A stretch of 64,000 bases of DNA, taken from Vibrio maritimus (GTDB taxonomy: Bacteria; Pseudomonadota; Gammaproteobacteria; Enterobacterales; Vibrionaceae). The stretch is from contig BBMT01000004.1 in NCBI GenBank assembly GCA_000755425.1, positions 310,001 through 374,000 of the forward strand, read 5' to 3'. Both the position numbers and the translations under genes were made by a program. The notes beneath the pieces were generated by a model. That model ran no database searches and was not told where the DNA came from. It saw nothing but the letters and a program-made list of their open reading frames with translations. Below are positions 19,004 through 28,430 of this stretch, piece after piece (position 1 is the stretch's first letter; each line of letters opens with the position of its first letter).

Positions 19004-19624
19004 ATGAAATATTTAATGAGCGCCGCCGCGCTATCCGTTATTGCGTTGAGTAGCCATGCGAGTGAAGATCAGTTCCAAGCGTACTGTCAAAACACGGCAG
19101 GGGAACAACAATATTCAGTATCTGTCTCTGATGTTAGGGCTATCGCTCAACACAGAGAGGGCAAACTTAGCATTGAGCAAACTGGGTTTAATGATGAATT
19201 TGCCTCAATGTTGGTCAAGCAAAGCAGCCAGCTTTTCGATAGTTCGGACTGCACCTCGGTAATGTCGGTTTCTCAGGCGGGTACCAATAACCCAGTTGTG
19301 CGTGTGAATTTCGCATTTGATAGCTACGGTTTAACACCTATGGCGCGAACTTCACTCAACAAAACAAGCGCGACTTTGTCAGAGGCTTCCTATGATCTGA
19401 TCATAGAAGGGCACACCGACAGTCAAGGTTCTGAACAATACAACCAAGGGCTGGGGCTACGCCGCGCTCTATCGGTGCATGATGTATTGTTGTTTCAAGG
19501 TGTTGAGCGAGACAGCATTACCGTTAAGTCACTAGGCGAAAGTGAGCCATTGGTGCCAAATAATAGCGCTGAAAATCGTGCTCAAAATCGCCGCGCTGAG
19601 ATCTACGCAGTATCGGAGAATTGA
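19004..19624 (+). CDS. OmpA-like peptidoglycan-binding protein, tad locus 1
   Basis: Secreted protein of 206 aa. A signal peptide ends at SSHA-SEDQF, an unrecognised 90-residue N-terminal domain has cysteines at similar positions to copy 2, and then comes an OmpA C-terminal domain. The OmpA fold is shown by VNFAFDSYGLTPMA, IIEGHTDSQGSEQYNQGLGLRRA and AQNRRAEI, which carry the Asp and Arg that bind diaminopimelate in peptidoglycan. There is no beta-barrel. It probably ties the Tad machine or TadG to the cell wall. It begins eight bases after tadG and is the last gene shared by both tad loci. Confidence 0.88.
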   Translation: MKYLMSAAALSVIALSSHASEDQFQAYCQNTAGEQQYSVSVSDVRAIAQHREGKLSIEQTGFNDEFASMLVKQSSQLFDSSDCTSVMSVSQAGTNNPVVRVNFAFDSYGLTPMARTSLNKTSATLSEASYDLIIEGHTDSQGSEQYNQGLGLRRALSVHDVLLFQGVERDSITVKSLGESEPLVPNNSAENRAQNRRAEIYAVSEN

Positions 19625-19816
19625 TGAGTGTATTAACGCAATTCTTGAACTCCCTCTTAATTGATGAATAAGATCACACAATTGCGCCTCATTGTAGCGA
19701 CACTGCTTTGGGGCTTTGATAGAATAGAAAATTATATCAGTAAGAAACCCTTCATTTTATAAAAATTAGCGGAATATGGAAATGTTCAGGCGGTTAAGAA
19801 GGATTATGAGGTTGTT

Positions 19817-21264
19817 GTGAATCTAGAAAAATTATTACCACACTTTAGAGTGAAAACATTGATCACGTTAGCAGGCGTGACGATGATGTCAGGTGCTTGG
19901 GCTTCTGAACTGGTTAATAGTAGTGAGCAGTCGGAATTAGACACTATCAACAGTGAATATTCGTCTCGCTACAGCGAAGTTGGCCTAGATGACACTATCT
20001 CTCTTTACAACAAGACCTCTTCAAGCATCGAAGCAAATAAAATCAAGCTGTTGAACAGTATTGATATTGTTAAAGCAGATTCACAAGTATTCCAAGAGAA
20101 ACTACTACAAGGTGAATACGATGAAGGTATTGCTTTAGCATTACGAGGCGTGTCGACTTCTATCAATAAGCTTAATACTGAGTTAGCAGATGCTGAAACC
20201 AAGCTTAAAGAACTCAATAAAACCATCGCTTCGAACCAAGCTAGCGTGACGCAAATTGAGCGTGAAAAAAATGACCAATTATTGGCACTTTATCGCAGTA
20301 TTAAAGATCGCCATTTAAAAGAAGCCAATGTAGTTCATCAGGAAAATTATTCAGGCAAGCTTGAGTGTAAAGTAACTGAAAGTTTGTCTGCGTGTGTGAA
20401 CCGCAACCTACCTTATATGAAAAACGCTTTTGCACTTGAAAAGGGTGGCTCTGAGCGCATCAACCTGACTTCATACAAAGTCGTCGATGCAACCCAAAAG
20501 TTGAATGGTGATCTGACTTATACTGTATCTGCTGAGTATAAGAATGCCTTTAACTCGAACTTAGAAGGCGAAATTCGTAAGGCACTGAATCTTGATAAGA
20601 TCCGCTTTGTGTTCCGCTCTAACTCTGCGAATACGGACTATTACATCAACGATGAAAAAGTGGGCAGTGGGGATGTGATTGAACTGTCGGGCAACTACGT
20701 GGGTGTTTACAACGTAAAAGCGTGAATAACGGTAAGACACAATCTCTGCGTCTGAACTTGAAAAATGATGGTGATTACTTCTTCCCGTTTGCAAAGAAAA
20801 CTCAGAAAAAAGCGGTAGCTAAACCAGCAGCACCAGTGGCAAAAGAGTCAGCACCTACTGCCAAGAGTGCAAAAAACAACCAAGCGGCACAGATTACTAA
20901 GAAAGTGCTAAATGATCCCAAAACGGCAGAAATGAAAAAGCTACCAAAGCAGGAAGTCGGGACGTTTTCTAATACCGTCGTATATAAAGACGAAGTGTTC
21001 ACCTATTTATACCCAGTGTATCGTGGTAACAATAAATCAGCAGAAGTGTTCCTAAGCCGTGATGACGCGACTCAATATTGTGAACAAAAACTGTCGTCGA
21101 AATTACCAACTAAAGCCGCTTACAAGTACTTAGAACTGTATACGGATCTCAAACCGGGTGATTATTGGACAGCAGAAGGGAGAGTTTACTCTTCACAGAA
21201 GAAAGACGTGTTCGACAAAACTTTCGATACCAACCGCTTTATTTGTATGGTGAGCATGAATTAA
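19817..21264 (+). CDS. Unrecognised exported coiled-coil protein, one frameshift
   Basis: About 482 aa when two frames are joined near 20722 by restoring one G (GCG to GCGG). The GTG start at 19817 follows GAGG. The layout is: signal peptide ending at GAWA-SEL; a helical, probably coiled-coil region (about residues 60-170); a beta-rich segment with PEGA-like sequence (YINDEKVGSGDVIELSGNY); and a Lys/Ala/Pro linker. A C-terminal domain with DDATQYCEQKLSSKLPTKAAY, YWTAEGRVY and RFICMVSMN faintly resembles formylglycine-generating-enzyme or C-type-lectin-like folds. It follows tad locus 1 by 190 bases on the same strand and has no counterpart after tad locus 2. Function is unknown. Confidence 0.7.
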
Positions 21265-21286
21265 TCATCATGCTAGAAAGTTTGAT

Positions 21287-21323
21287 AGTGAAAAAGTCCT
21301 CTGTTGAGGACTTTTTCACTTTT
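21287..21323 (+). terminator. Strong terminator closing the tad1 region
   Basis: AGTGAAAAAGTCCTC pairs with GAGGACTTTTTCACT around a TGTT loop. The stem is 15 base pairs and T residues follow. It lies 22 bases after the coiled-coil protein gene and probably ends the transcript of tad locus 1 or of that gene. Confidence 0.85.
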
Positions 21324-21415
21324 GACGCTTTGCTTATTAACCATATCCGGTTGGATTAACTATGCTCAGGGAGAGTAGTCGATGTTGAAACTGAAGGTCG
21401 AGGGAAACCAATAGA

Positions 21416-22964
21416 GTGAGGATGCATACGCGAAGCACTATTGTATTGTGGGCAATTGTGTTGGTCATATTATTGCAAGCACTTAGTGTGCAAATGCTGA
21501 GTGCAATGAACGGTGATGTAGCTTTCTTGTTTTCGATGGCAAAGCATACTGGTCTACAAGAATTTTATCTTCAGTATTATGAAGTTAATCCACCTCTTAT
21601 CGTTTACTTATACAAGCTGTTTCTCTTACCAAGCCTACTTGGAATCAATGAACTCGCCTCCGCTAATACAAGTATGATTCTGTATATCTTGCTCTGTTTG
21701 GTGCTTTCTTATCATTATTTGTCACACTTAAGTCACTTTGCTCGTTTCAGCCTTACTTTAGCGTTTACCATAGGGCTAGTTGCAGTGAGTGAAATTATGT
21801 TCTTGCAACGCGAACATATCATAGCAGCAGGTTTAATCGTTTATGTCGCGCATGCCTTGAACAGTGAAAACAATGCAAAAACACGCGTCTGGTGGGAGCT
21901 ATCAGCGCCATTATCGTGACCATTTCATTTGCTTTGAAGCCCCAGTATATCGTCGTACTGCTGCTTGTTGAAGTTACATTTATGATTCGTCGTCGTACGT
22001 TTTACATCAGACCTCTTATGTATTGGATAGTGGTGTTAGGACTTTCCTACTTGTTTTTGATCATCACATTCCAGCGCAGTTACGTAGACTTCATTTTGCC
22101 TCTTGCTAGTGAATATTATGCCGGTTACTTCACGGAAATGACGCCTCTCCTGACGATGGTTGCGATAGCCCTATTAGCTATTGCTGCTCCGTATCGCCTA
22201 TTGTTGTTAGGTAGAGTCGATAAGGGGATTGTCTCGGTTCTTTATGTATCAACACTAGGCTGCCTTAGTGCTTATGTTATCGGACGAACAGGGTTTGGCT
22301 ATCATATGATACCCTCGTTAGTATTTTGTGTGACAATTGTTGTGATGTCATTCTTAGTCGGTGTTAGGCAGTTGGGTAATAAGCATAGAATTATTACTTT
22401 GTTTTATTTACTGGTTGTCTCTGCAACTTTCTACTTCTTGAGTGGACATTATTTTTTTCGAACGATGGACACCAGGTACGAACAAGCGTGGCATAACTGG
22501 CAAAGTCAAACCTTTCCGGGTATTAACCGCTCTACTTTAGTAGAACACAGTAAAATTGTTAGTCTTACTAGTTTTGTAGAGCCTTATGTATTGCCAGGGG
22601 ACGGTATTATCTTCTTTGCTCAACGCATGTACCCCATGGTGTAATTGTTCACTCAGAAATGATATGGGCCTCTAAACTTCCTAATTTTTGGCTACTCCCT
22701 GTCGCTTTATCAAACCCAAATGATCCGCGTTCAAGTCAGGTTGTTGAGATGGTTCAAGAGACCATGGCAACTGATATACAAAGAAACCAGCCTAGAATAA
22801 TCGTTGTCGAAATATCGGATACCACCAATACATACATGCCTGATTTTGAATTTTTACCATTCTTTTTGAGCTTCGATACTTTCAAGAAGCAATTCATGAA
22901 TTATGACCGTGTTGGGGTGCTGGAAACAACGCAAGCGAGCTTTGAAATCTACGTTCGCAAATAG
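21416..22964 (+). CDS. GT-C-like polytopic membrane protein, two frameshifts
   Basis: About 515 aa when three frames are joined (breaks near 21895 and 22642, each mended by one base). The first membrane helix is followed by a loop with GDVAF and then YYEVNPPLIVYLY. This acidic residue plus NPP pattern is seen in GT-C glycosyltransferases of the GT39/ArnT type. Roughly ten further hydrophobic segments follow, then a soluble C-terminal region with IVVEISD. Such enzymes move sugars from polyprenyl-phosphate carriers onto proteins or lipids in the periplasm. The gene lies between the two tad loci, so pilin or Tad-protein glycosylation is possible but only inferred. Alternative: a membrane protein of O-antigen or lipid modification. 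Confidence 0.6.
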
Positions 22965-22980
22965 TAAGAACTACTGCCAA

Positions 22981-23748
22981 TTAGTGAATGAGTTGCTGAT
23001 AGTGAGCTTTTTTCTCCAGTACTTTGGCCACATAAGCCCGCGTTTCAGCGATAGGAAATTGCTGAGTCAACATTTCTCGCCACTCTTCCGTTGTGGTCTG
23101 GTTTACGCGGTAGACAAAATAGTCCAAAGACTTGGTGTCGAATGTGTATTTCATTAGGTTTGTTAGTCCACAATTGTATGCTGCTATAGTGGCGATTAGT
23201 CTTGTCTTGGGCGAGCGTATTTGGCTTAGGTAAGTGGCATCAAGAAGATAAAGATAGGCAGTGCCAATATCTATATTCGTTCTTGGTACAAATACCTGCT
23301 CTCTAGCAAGGGTTTTGCCACCTAGAAAACGCTTTGAAAACTCTAAAACTGCACCATTTTCGGTTACTTGCATGAGCCCAAGAGCCTGCGCAGAACTGAC
23401 CGCGGTGGGATTGAAGTAGGACTCTACGTGCATAACTGCGTAGATAAGGCTTTGTTCAATGTTCCACTTGAGCGCGGCTTCGGATATCAGGTGCTGATAA
23501 GGCTTAGTTTTATGAAGGGTAGGCAGTGGCGATATCTGGGTCTGAAATGGCTTGATGAAGTTTCCACCGCGAAGTTCAATCACACCTGATTCAGCAGATT
23601 GATTCCTTTTCAGTGAAGATTGCGTGCTAATTGATGGTAGTGGTGCCTTAAGTCCAACGTGTTTATTATCGCTGGCTGCGAACGGAGAAAAGAGACATGA
23701 GAGAGCGAGTACTGTAAAAAAGCTGTGTGTTTTATGTTGTACACTCAT
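22981..23748 (-). CDS. Lytic transglycosylase (SLT domain, MltC-like)
   Basis: Periplasmic murein transglycosylase, 255 aa from the ATG at 23748 (MSVQHKTHSFFTVLALSCLFSPFAAS, a signal peptide). An earlier in-frame start at 23826 adds 26 residues before the signal and is unlikely. The SLT domain spans about residues 85-245. The catalytic glutamate is in AVMHVESYFNP, followed by AQALGLMQV, NIDIGTAYLYLL and AAYNCGLTN, the order found in MltC-type enzymes. It sits between the tad loci. Local opening of peptidoglycan for a trans-envelope machine is a plausible role, but it could equally be a housekeeping enzyme. Confidence 0.88.
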   Translation of the reverse strand: MSVQHKTHSFFTVLALSCLFSPFAASDNKHVGLKAPLPSISTQSSLKRNQSAESGVIELRGGNFIKPFQTQISPLPTLHKTKPYQHLISEAALKWNIEQSLIYAVMHVESYFNPTAVSSAQALGLMQVTENGAVLEFSKRFLGGKTLAREQVFVPRTNIDIGTAYLYLLDATYLSQIRSPKTRLIATIAAYNCGLTNLMKYTFDTKSLDYFVYRVNQTTTEEWREMLTQQFPIAETRAYVAKVLEKKAHYQQLIH

Positions 23749-23860
23749 ATCGCACCTTAGGGCAACGCTCTTGTAAGGAGTAGTGTAGAGCAAAGGCTTT
23801 GTATTTGGGTGTACCAGATTTGACACGAAGGTGAATTGATTAGTGCTTGCGAGCTGTGGG

Positions 23861-24711
23861 CTACCTCTTTCTCAACTTATCGTGAATCCATTGGTGTTGG
23901 TGACTGAAGTCTGCATGTTGCGGCCACATTAATGACGCGTAGATTTGCTTACCAAACAGGAATGTTTCACCTAAAATTGGTGCCAATTTGGTTGCAGTTG
24001 TCTGATTATCAAGTAAATGTTGTGGTAGAAACGCAATCCCTTTTTGAGCAATGCACATATCTAAGATGGTTCGTGAGTCATCTAGTATCCAAATATTGTG
24101 CTGTGCAATATTCGATAAATCGACGGTATCCTCACAGCCATCAAGAAGCAGTATTCGCGTGCTTGAAGAGAGGGGAGACTGGAGCATATCCTGATGCGCT
24201 ACCCAAAGACAATTGACTAAAAACAGTTCGTCAACGTTAAATGCGTAGTCAGTTTTATGATACGGATTACCAATGGCTATATCGACTTTATGGTGGTGTA
24301 GATATTGGCCAAGTATATGGCTGGGTTTGGTGAGAATGGTCAGTTCGGTTTCAGGAAAGCGCTCGGAAAAATCAAACAACGATTGCTTTACTTGCTGATT
24401 AAACACTAAAGGATCAATTCCAACACGCAATTTACTTCGTTCCTTTTGCCCTAAAGACTCCGCCACGTACTTAAGCTCTATATATCGAGAAACTATTGGA
24501 TGGTAAGTTGATAGATTTTCTTACCTCTAGGCGTCAGTGTAATTCCTGACTCAGACCGATCAATCAGTTCATAACCCAGTTCGTTTTCTAAGCTTTTCAC
24601 TGCACCACTTACCGTCGATTGTGACTTTCCGAGTTTACGCGCACCGCTACTAAACGAACCGTGAGTGACCACAGAATGAAACGAAAGTAAGTTGTCAAAC
24701 TGTAACTTCAT
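23861..24711 (-). CDS. LysR-type regulator 2, divergent from tad locus 2, one frameshift
   Basis: LysR-family regulator, about 284 aa, paralogous to the gene at 6549-7436. The N-terminal helix-turn-helix (SFSSGARKLGKSQSTVSGAVKSLE) is in one frame to 24493. The effector domain (RVGIDPLVFNQQVKQSLFDFSERFPE, GNPYHKTD, AQKGIAFLPQHLL) is in another. Joining near 24518 by one base gives YHPIVSRYIEL, matching PVVSKYRDL in paralogue 1. It is the likely cognate regulator of tad locus 2, transcribed away from flp2 across a 315-base region. Confidence 0.87.
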
Positions 24712-25026
24712 AGTGCTTCTCCATTATCTCAGATTTGAAACGACTATTTCTCAGTCCGACACTAACCTGTTTCAAACGCTCAATAGAATATAGTGTGACG
24801 AAGCTCACGTATCAAGTTAAGGGTTTGCTAATTTAATTTTCTCCGTAAAGTATGGGGTTCGGTAATAAAGTGTTGTTTTGTTAAATATTGGGTGGAAAGC
24901 TGACCAGCACTTGGAGTGTCACTCTGTTTTAGGGTATCGGTGAGACCGATAGTGTTCACTTTTGAGACGTTGATCCGCCACCTACAGTTATGGAGCATTT
25001 AGCAAAACAACGAAGGGAATAGGACG
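24712..25026. promoter_or_regulatory. Divergent control region lysR2 / flp2
   Basis: A 315-base gap without a gene. It contains the dyad at 24934-24952 followed by TTTT. The flp2 ribosome site AAGGGA is about 9 bases before the ATG at 25027. Promoter elements for lysR2 and flp2 are expected here but were not placed. Confidence 0.6.
24934..24952 (+). promoter_or_regulatory. Dyad/hairpin in flp2 leader, shared with flp1
   Basis: GTATCGGTGAGACCGATAG forms a 7-base-pair dyad with a 3-base loop, 74 bases before the flp2 start. A short T-run follows seven bases later. It has the same TATCG-N7-CGATAG pattern as the element before flp1. Confidence 0.55.
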
Positions 25027-25257
25027 ATGATGACGAAATTTTATATTCAATTTTCTGAATCACTTCGCCGTCTTAAAGACGACGAAAGAGGTGTTACTGC
25101 TATTGAGTATGGCTTGATCGCGGTTGCTATGGCAGTGCTGTTGGGCGTTGCGCTTGGCGATACTGGTTTTCTGGGGAGTCTATCAACTGCCTTTGGAAAC
25201 GTTGCCACTGAAGTAGCAGGTCTCGAAGATGGTGGTGCAGCTGCACCTACTCCATAG
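25027..25257 (+). CDS. flp: Flp/Tad type IVc prepilin 2
   Basis: Second Flp major pilin, 76 aa, with AAGGGA upstream of MMTKFYI. The cleavage motif is identical to that of flp1 (RG then VTAIEYGLI, Glu5-Tyr6). The hydrophobic part is AVAMAVLLGVAL. The tail differs from Flp1: it is Gly/Ala/Pro-rich and ends GGAAAPTP. The surface of the two filaments should therefore differ while both suit a similar peptidase. It is the first gene of tad locus 2, 30 bases before tadV. Confidence 0.95.
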   Translation: MMTKFYIQFSESLRRLKDDERGVTAIEYGLIAVAMAVLLGVALGDTGFLGSLSTAFGNVATEVAGLEDGGAAAPTP

Positions 25258-25287
25258 TATATAGGTCTCGGCTTTGAGGGTAACCTA

Positions 25288-25739
25288 GTGAAAGACGAAC
25301 TGGCGTTAGTGCTGGTAGCAATGTGCGTATCCAGTGCTATCGTCGTAGTAAGTGACATCATGTTTCGGCGCATCAGCAATAAGATAATTTTAGTTGTCTT
25401 TTGCTTATCAGTGGCGGTCATGTTACTGGATCATGTCGATATAGCACCTCATATTTACTCTTTCCTCGTAGTTGCACTCATCGCCTTGGTTTTGTTTTGG
25501 AAAACATAATTGGTGGCGGCGATGCGAAGTTGATGGTCGCGTTTTCACTCTCGCTCCCACTTTCACTGATTGACGACGCGCTCTTCTTTATGGCCATCTC
25601 AGGAGGTGTGCTTGCCGTCATCTATATAGTTAAGTATCGATTACTCAAGCTTGTGCCGAGCGAAGGCACCATTGGGCTTCCGTATGGAATAGCGATATCA
25701 GCTGGTTTTTGCACCGTGATACTTAGCTACTATCTATAG
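25288..25739 (+). CDS. tadV: TadV/CpaA prepilin peptidase 2, one frameshift
   Basis: Aspartic prepilin peptidase for tad locus 2, about 150 aa. The GTG start at 25288 follows GAGGG. The first catalytic Asp is in VVVSDIMFRRISNK and the second in the GGGD motif IIGGGDAKLM. The frame stops at 25509; restoring one A in GGAAAAC near 25502 gives FWKNIIGGGDAKL and continues to the conserved GTIGLPYGIAIS and the stop at 25739. Like the other breaks it is a homopolymer undercall. Confidence 0.88.
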
Positions 25740-25750
25740 CGGGAAATATT

Positions 25751-26593
25751 ATGAGATCTCGAATTATTGTGTTCGTGGCTCTGTTGGCGATATTGGTCGG
25801 TGGTTTCGGAGTATATGACAGCCTCACCAATACCAAGGATGGCAGCCCTGTAATCTCGCAGCAACCCGAAGCACAGCCTAAACCAGAATCCCCGGAATAC
25901 ATTACGGTTTGGCGATTGGAGCAATCGGCAGAGCGCGGGACCCCCATCTCAAGTAACTTAGTGAAAAGAGAGCAGCTCGAGCTAACACAGGCTCTAGATG
26001 AAGGCGTTCGATCAGATGTGGAACTGGATTTTAGTCCATCTACACTCTTCAATTCAGATCTTTCCGCGGGTCAGCTCGTTATGCCTCAACATCTCACCAA
26101 AGAGAACGATCCTGGTTATATCGATTTGCTCGTTTCGGATGGTATGACGCTTTATCCCCTTGTGGTCAGTAACAAAAATCTCATTAGTGATTTTATTCGC
26201 CCCGGCGAGTACATCGATATTTTAACGGTGAGCTCTCCAAGTTCAAATTTATCCGGCGCAACGGAAAAGCCGATTCAATTTCGAGGTGTAACCGCAAGCT
26301 TGTTCCTGAAAAATGTCAAAGTCCTCAATATGGGTAGCGTGGATGAAAAAGAAAAGATCCGCCCTGTAGCCGGAAAAAATGATGAAGGCTTTACTACTAT
26401 TATCATCGAAATCCCACCTACGGAAGTAGCGCGCCTGGCGCTTGCGCAGAGAACCATGCATTTAGAAGTCTACCGTAGCCGAGAGTATGCCGAGCCGGTT
26501 TATGCCGATGTAAGTAATGTGATTGACAATTATTTCGGCATCCAAGAAATGCGCGGCTCGAGCAGTAGAGCTGGAAGCAGAGGAGAGCTGTAA
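25751..26593 (+). CDS. rcpC: RcpC/CpaB Tad pilus assembly protein 2
   Basis: Intact 280-aa CpaB/RcpC protein. It has an N-terminal membrane anchor (MRSRIIVFVALLAILVGGFGV), a SAF-like region (VWRLEQSAERGTPI to DLSAGQLVM) and an RcpC domain (YIDLLVSDGMTLYPL, FIRPGEYIDILTVSS). It is homologous along its length to the copy at 8713-9534, with differences in the linker after the anchor, which is Pro/Gln-rich here. Its stop overlaps the rcpA start by one base as in locus 1. Confidence 0.93.
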   Translation: MRSRIIVFVALLAILVGGFGVYDSLTNTKDGSPVISQQPEAQPKPESPEYITVWRLEQSAERGTPISSNLVKREQLELTQALDEGVRSDVELDFSPSTLFNSDLSAGQLVMPQHLTKENDPGYIDLLVSDGMTLYPLVVSNKNLISDFIRPGEYIDILTVSSPSSNLSGATEKPIQFRGVTASLFLKNVKVLNMGSVDEKEKIRPVAGKNDEGFTTIIIEIPPTEVARLALAQRTMHLEVYRSREYAEPVYADVSNVIDNYFGIQEMRGSSSRAGSRGEL

Positions 26594-27954
26594 TGGACTA
26601 CATTATACGCCAGAAATGGAATTTACTCATTGTCGCCTTTGCTGCGTTGATGTCGCTGCAAATGGCAAAAGCAGGTCAGCAATACATCACAGTTAATGAC
26701 GCGAAACATATCGAACTTGGTGAGCGAATAACCAAGGTTTTTATTAGCGACCCAGATGTTATCGACTACAACGTTATCAATGAAAATACCATTGTCGTTT
26801 TTGCAAAGTCGGTCGGGCAAGCAAGGCTGATGGTATATGGAGCGTCAGAGAAGTTATTGATGTCGGACCGAATCATCGCCGACGTAGATTTATCTCAAGT
26901 CCGCAGGCAGATTAGTCTGCATTTTCCGAATAGTGACGTGAAGATTGAATCGGTTGGTAACCAGGTTGCAGTCAGTGGCGTTGTCGAGTCAGAGCAGATA
27001 CGTGATGATATTTATCGTATGGTCGCGACGCTGCTAGGACGAAATAAAGTAGAAAAGTACAACAAAGCGCAAAACCTAACTTTTGAAACCAGTTATGTAT
27101 CACTCGAAGAGCCTGAGTCGATGATTTTTGAGCGAAACATGACATGGGAAGGCATTATTGAACGTCTTCAAGTGGCTACTGTTCAGCAAGTCAACGTTAA
27201 AATCTCTGTTGCGCAGGTTACCGAACGTTTTGCTGAAACCGTAGGTGTCGACTGGTCGTCAATCGGTGCGAATGTTGGGCAGTTCTTATTCCAGCAATTT
27301 GAAGCAGCTGATCTAACCACGTTGATTACCGCACTCGGCAATGAAAATGTCGCTCAGGTATTGGCTGAGCCCAACCTCACTGTTATTTCTGGAGAATCAG
27401 CCAGTTTTCTTGTTGGTGGAGAAGTACCCGTTGTCGTTTCTACCAATAACAACGTCAATATTACCTTTAAAGAATTTGGTATCAGACTCGATCTCACCGC
27501 GAAAGTTTTAAACGAGAAGAAAATTCGTATGCAGCTTTTCCCTGAGGTGAGTGAAATCGAACGTTATATTCGCGCTGCTGGCATCGAAGTACCGCAGCTA
27601 GCAACCCGCAGAGCCATGACCACTATTGAACTGGGTGATGGGGATAGTTTTGTTCTGGGTGGGCTGATGAGTAGTGCTGATCTTGAAGAGATCCAAAAAA
27701 CGCCCATCTTGGGTGACATTCCAGTCCTTGGAGCTGCATTTCGAAAATCCTCAACTGATAGAAGACGGACCGAGTTGATCATTGTCGCTACCGTTAATTT
27801 GGTGCAACCAATGAAGAAAAAAGACATCCAGCTTCCTTATATTTCGAAGACCAATACGTTGCGCCGTTGGCTGAATATTTCTGAACCGGAAGAAACAAAT
27901 CGCGGTTCCGATCCAACGATTGAGCTGCTTTCTAAAGGAGGATTTATCCAATGA
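26593..27954 (+). CDS. rcpA: RcpA/CpaC Tad outer-membrane secretin 2
   Basis: Intact 453-aa secretin with a signal peptide ending near AKA-GQQYI. The pilus-formation domain contains KVFISDPDVIDYNVINENT. The BON-like segment VAVSGVVESEQ is identical to copy 1. The secretin core has VPVVVSTNNNVN, FKEFGIRLDL and GDIPVLGAAFRK. It is the best conserved gene between the two loci. It overlaps the next lipoprotein gene by four bases. Confidence 0.95.
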   Translation: MDYIIRQKWNLLIVAFAALMSLQMAKAGQQYITVNDAKHIELGERITKVFISDPDVIDYNVINENTIVVFAKSVGQARLMVYGASEKLLMSDRIIADVDLSQVRRQISLHFPNSDVKIESVGNQVAVSGVVESEQIRDDIYRMVATLLGRNKVEKYNKAQNLTFETSYVSLEEPESMIFERNMTWEGIIERLQVATVQQVNVKISVAQVTERFAETVGVDWSSIGANVGQFLFQQFEAADLTTLITALGNENVAQVLAEPNLTVISGESASFLVGGEVPVVVSTNNNVNITFKEFGIRLDLTAKVLNEKKIRMQLFPEVSEIERYIRAAGIEVPQLATRRAMTTIELGDGDSFVLGGLMSSADLEEIQKTPILGDIPVLGAAFRKSSTDRRRTELIIVATVNLVQPMKKKDIQLPYISKTNTLRRWLNISEPEETNRGSDPTIELLSKGGFIQ

Positions 27955-28430
27955 GGTTATTACAAGGAATGTTCATCCTTTTGGCAGTGCTGATAACTGG
28001 TTGCTCAGAGCGGTACTTCAACGGAAAAGGCGCAGAGACACTGATATATCCAGAGACTCATGTCTACGAGTTTACTGTGAAGTCAGAAATTGAAGCTCAG
28101 CAGAAACTCGAGGAAATATTCACTACTATCGATGATATCGATTCAGGTCCCAGCTATATCATCGAATACAAGAATAATACGGCTAAAAAAATCGCTTCCA
28201 GATCGTTTGAAAGCCTGCCTTTTGTTCAATACAGAGCAGACGTTTTTGAATGGAAACAAAACAGCGGCTTAATCAGTGATCTTCGCATCACAGTGACTTT
28301 CCACAATATGGCGAACAAGCAGTGCAAGCCGGCTTCAATTGAGCAAGACCTCGATAGTCGTGATTGTTTCTCTGAAAATGCGAGAAACAGACAAATCGCG
28401 CATAAAGAGCGTTTGGTGGAGGGTATCTGA
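27951..28430 (+). CDS. Tad-locus lipoprotein 2 (RcpB/CpaD position)
   Basis: Predicted lipoprotein, 159 aa, with the lipobox AVLITGC followed by SERYFNGKGAETLIYPE. It is homologous to the protein at 10898-11392 in the first 30 residues and again near the C-terminus (paired cysteines in KQCKP and DCFSEN). It occupies the place of RcpB/CpaD after the secretin. No known domain is visible. Its stop overlaps the tadZ start by one base. Confidence 0.75.
   Translation: MRLLQGMFILLAVLITGCSERYFNGKGAETLIYPETHVYEFTVKSEIEAQQKLEEIFTTIDDIDSGPSYIIEYKNNTAKKIASRSFESLPFVQYRADVFEWKQNSGLISDLRITVTFHNMANKQCKPASIEQDLDSRDCFSENARNRQIAHKERLVEGI

Noticed and set aside
22903..23157. Plus-strand ORF overlapping the end of the GT-C-like gene and the transglycosylase gene
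   Set aside because: It is antisense to the well-supported transglycosylase C-terminus and has no ribosome site or recognisable sequence.
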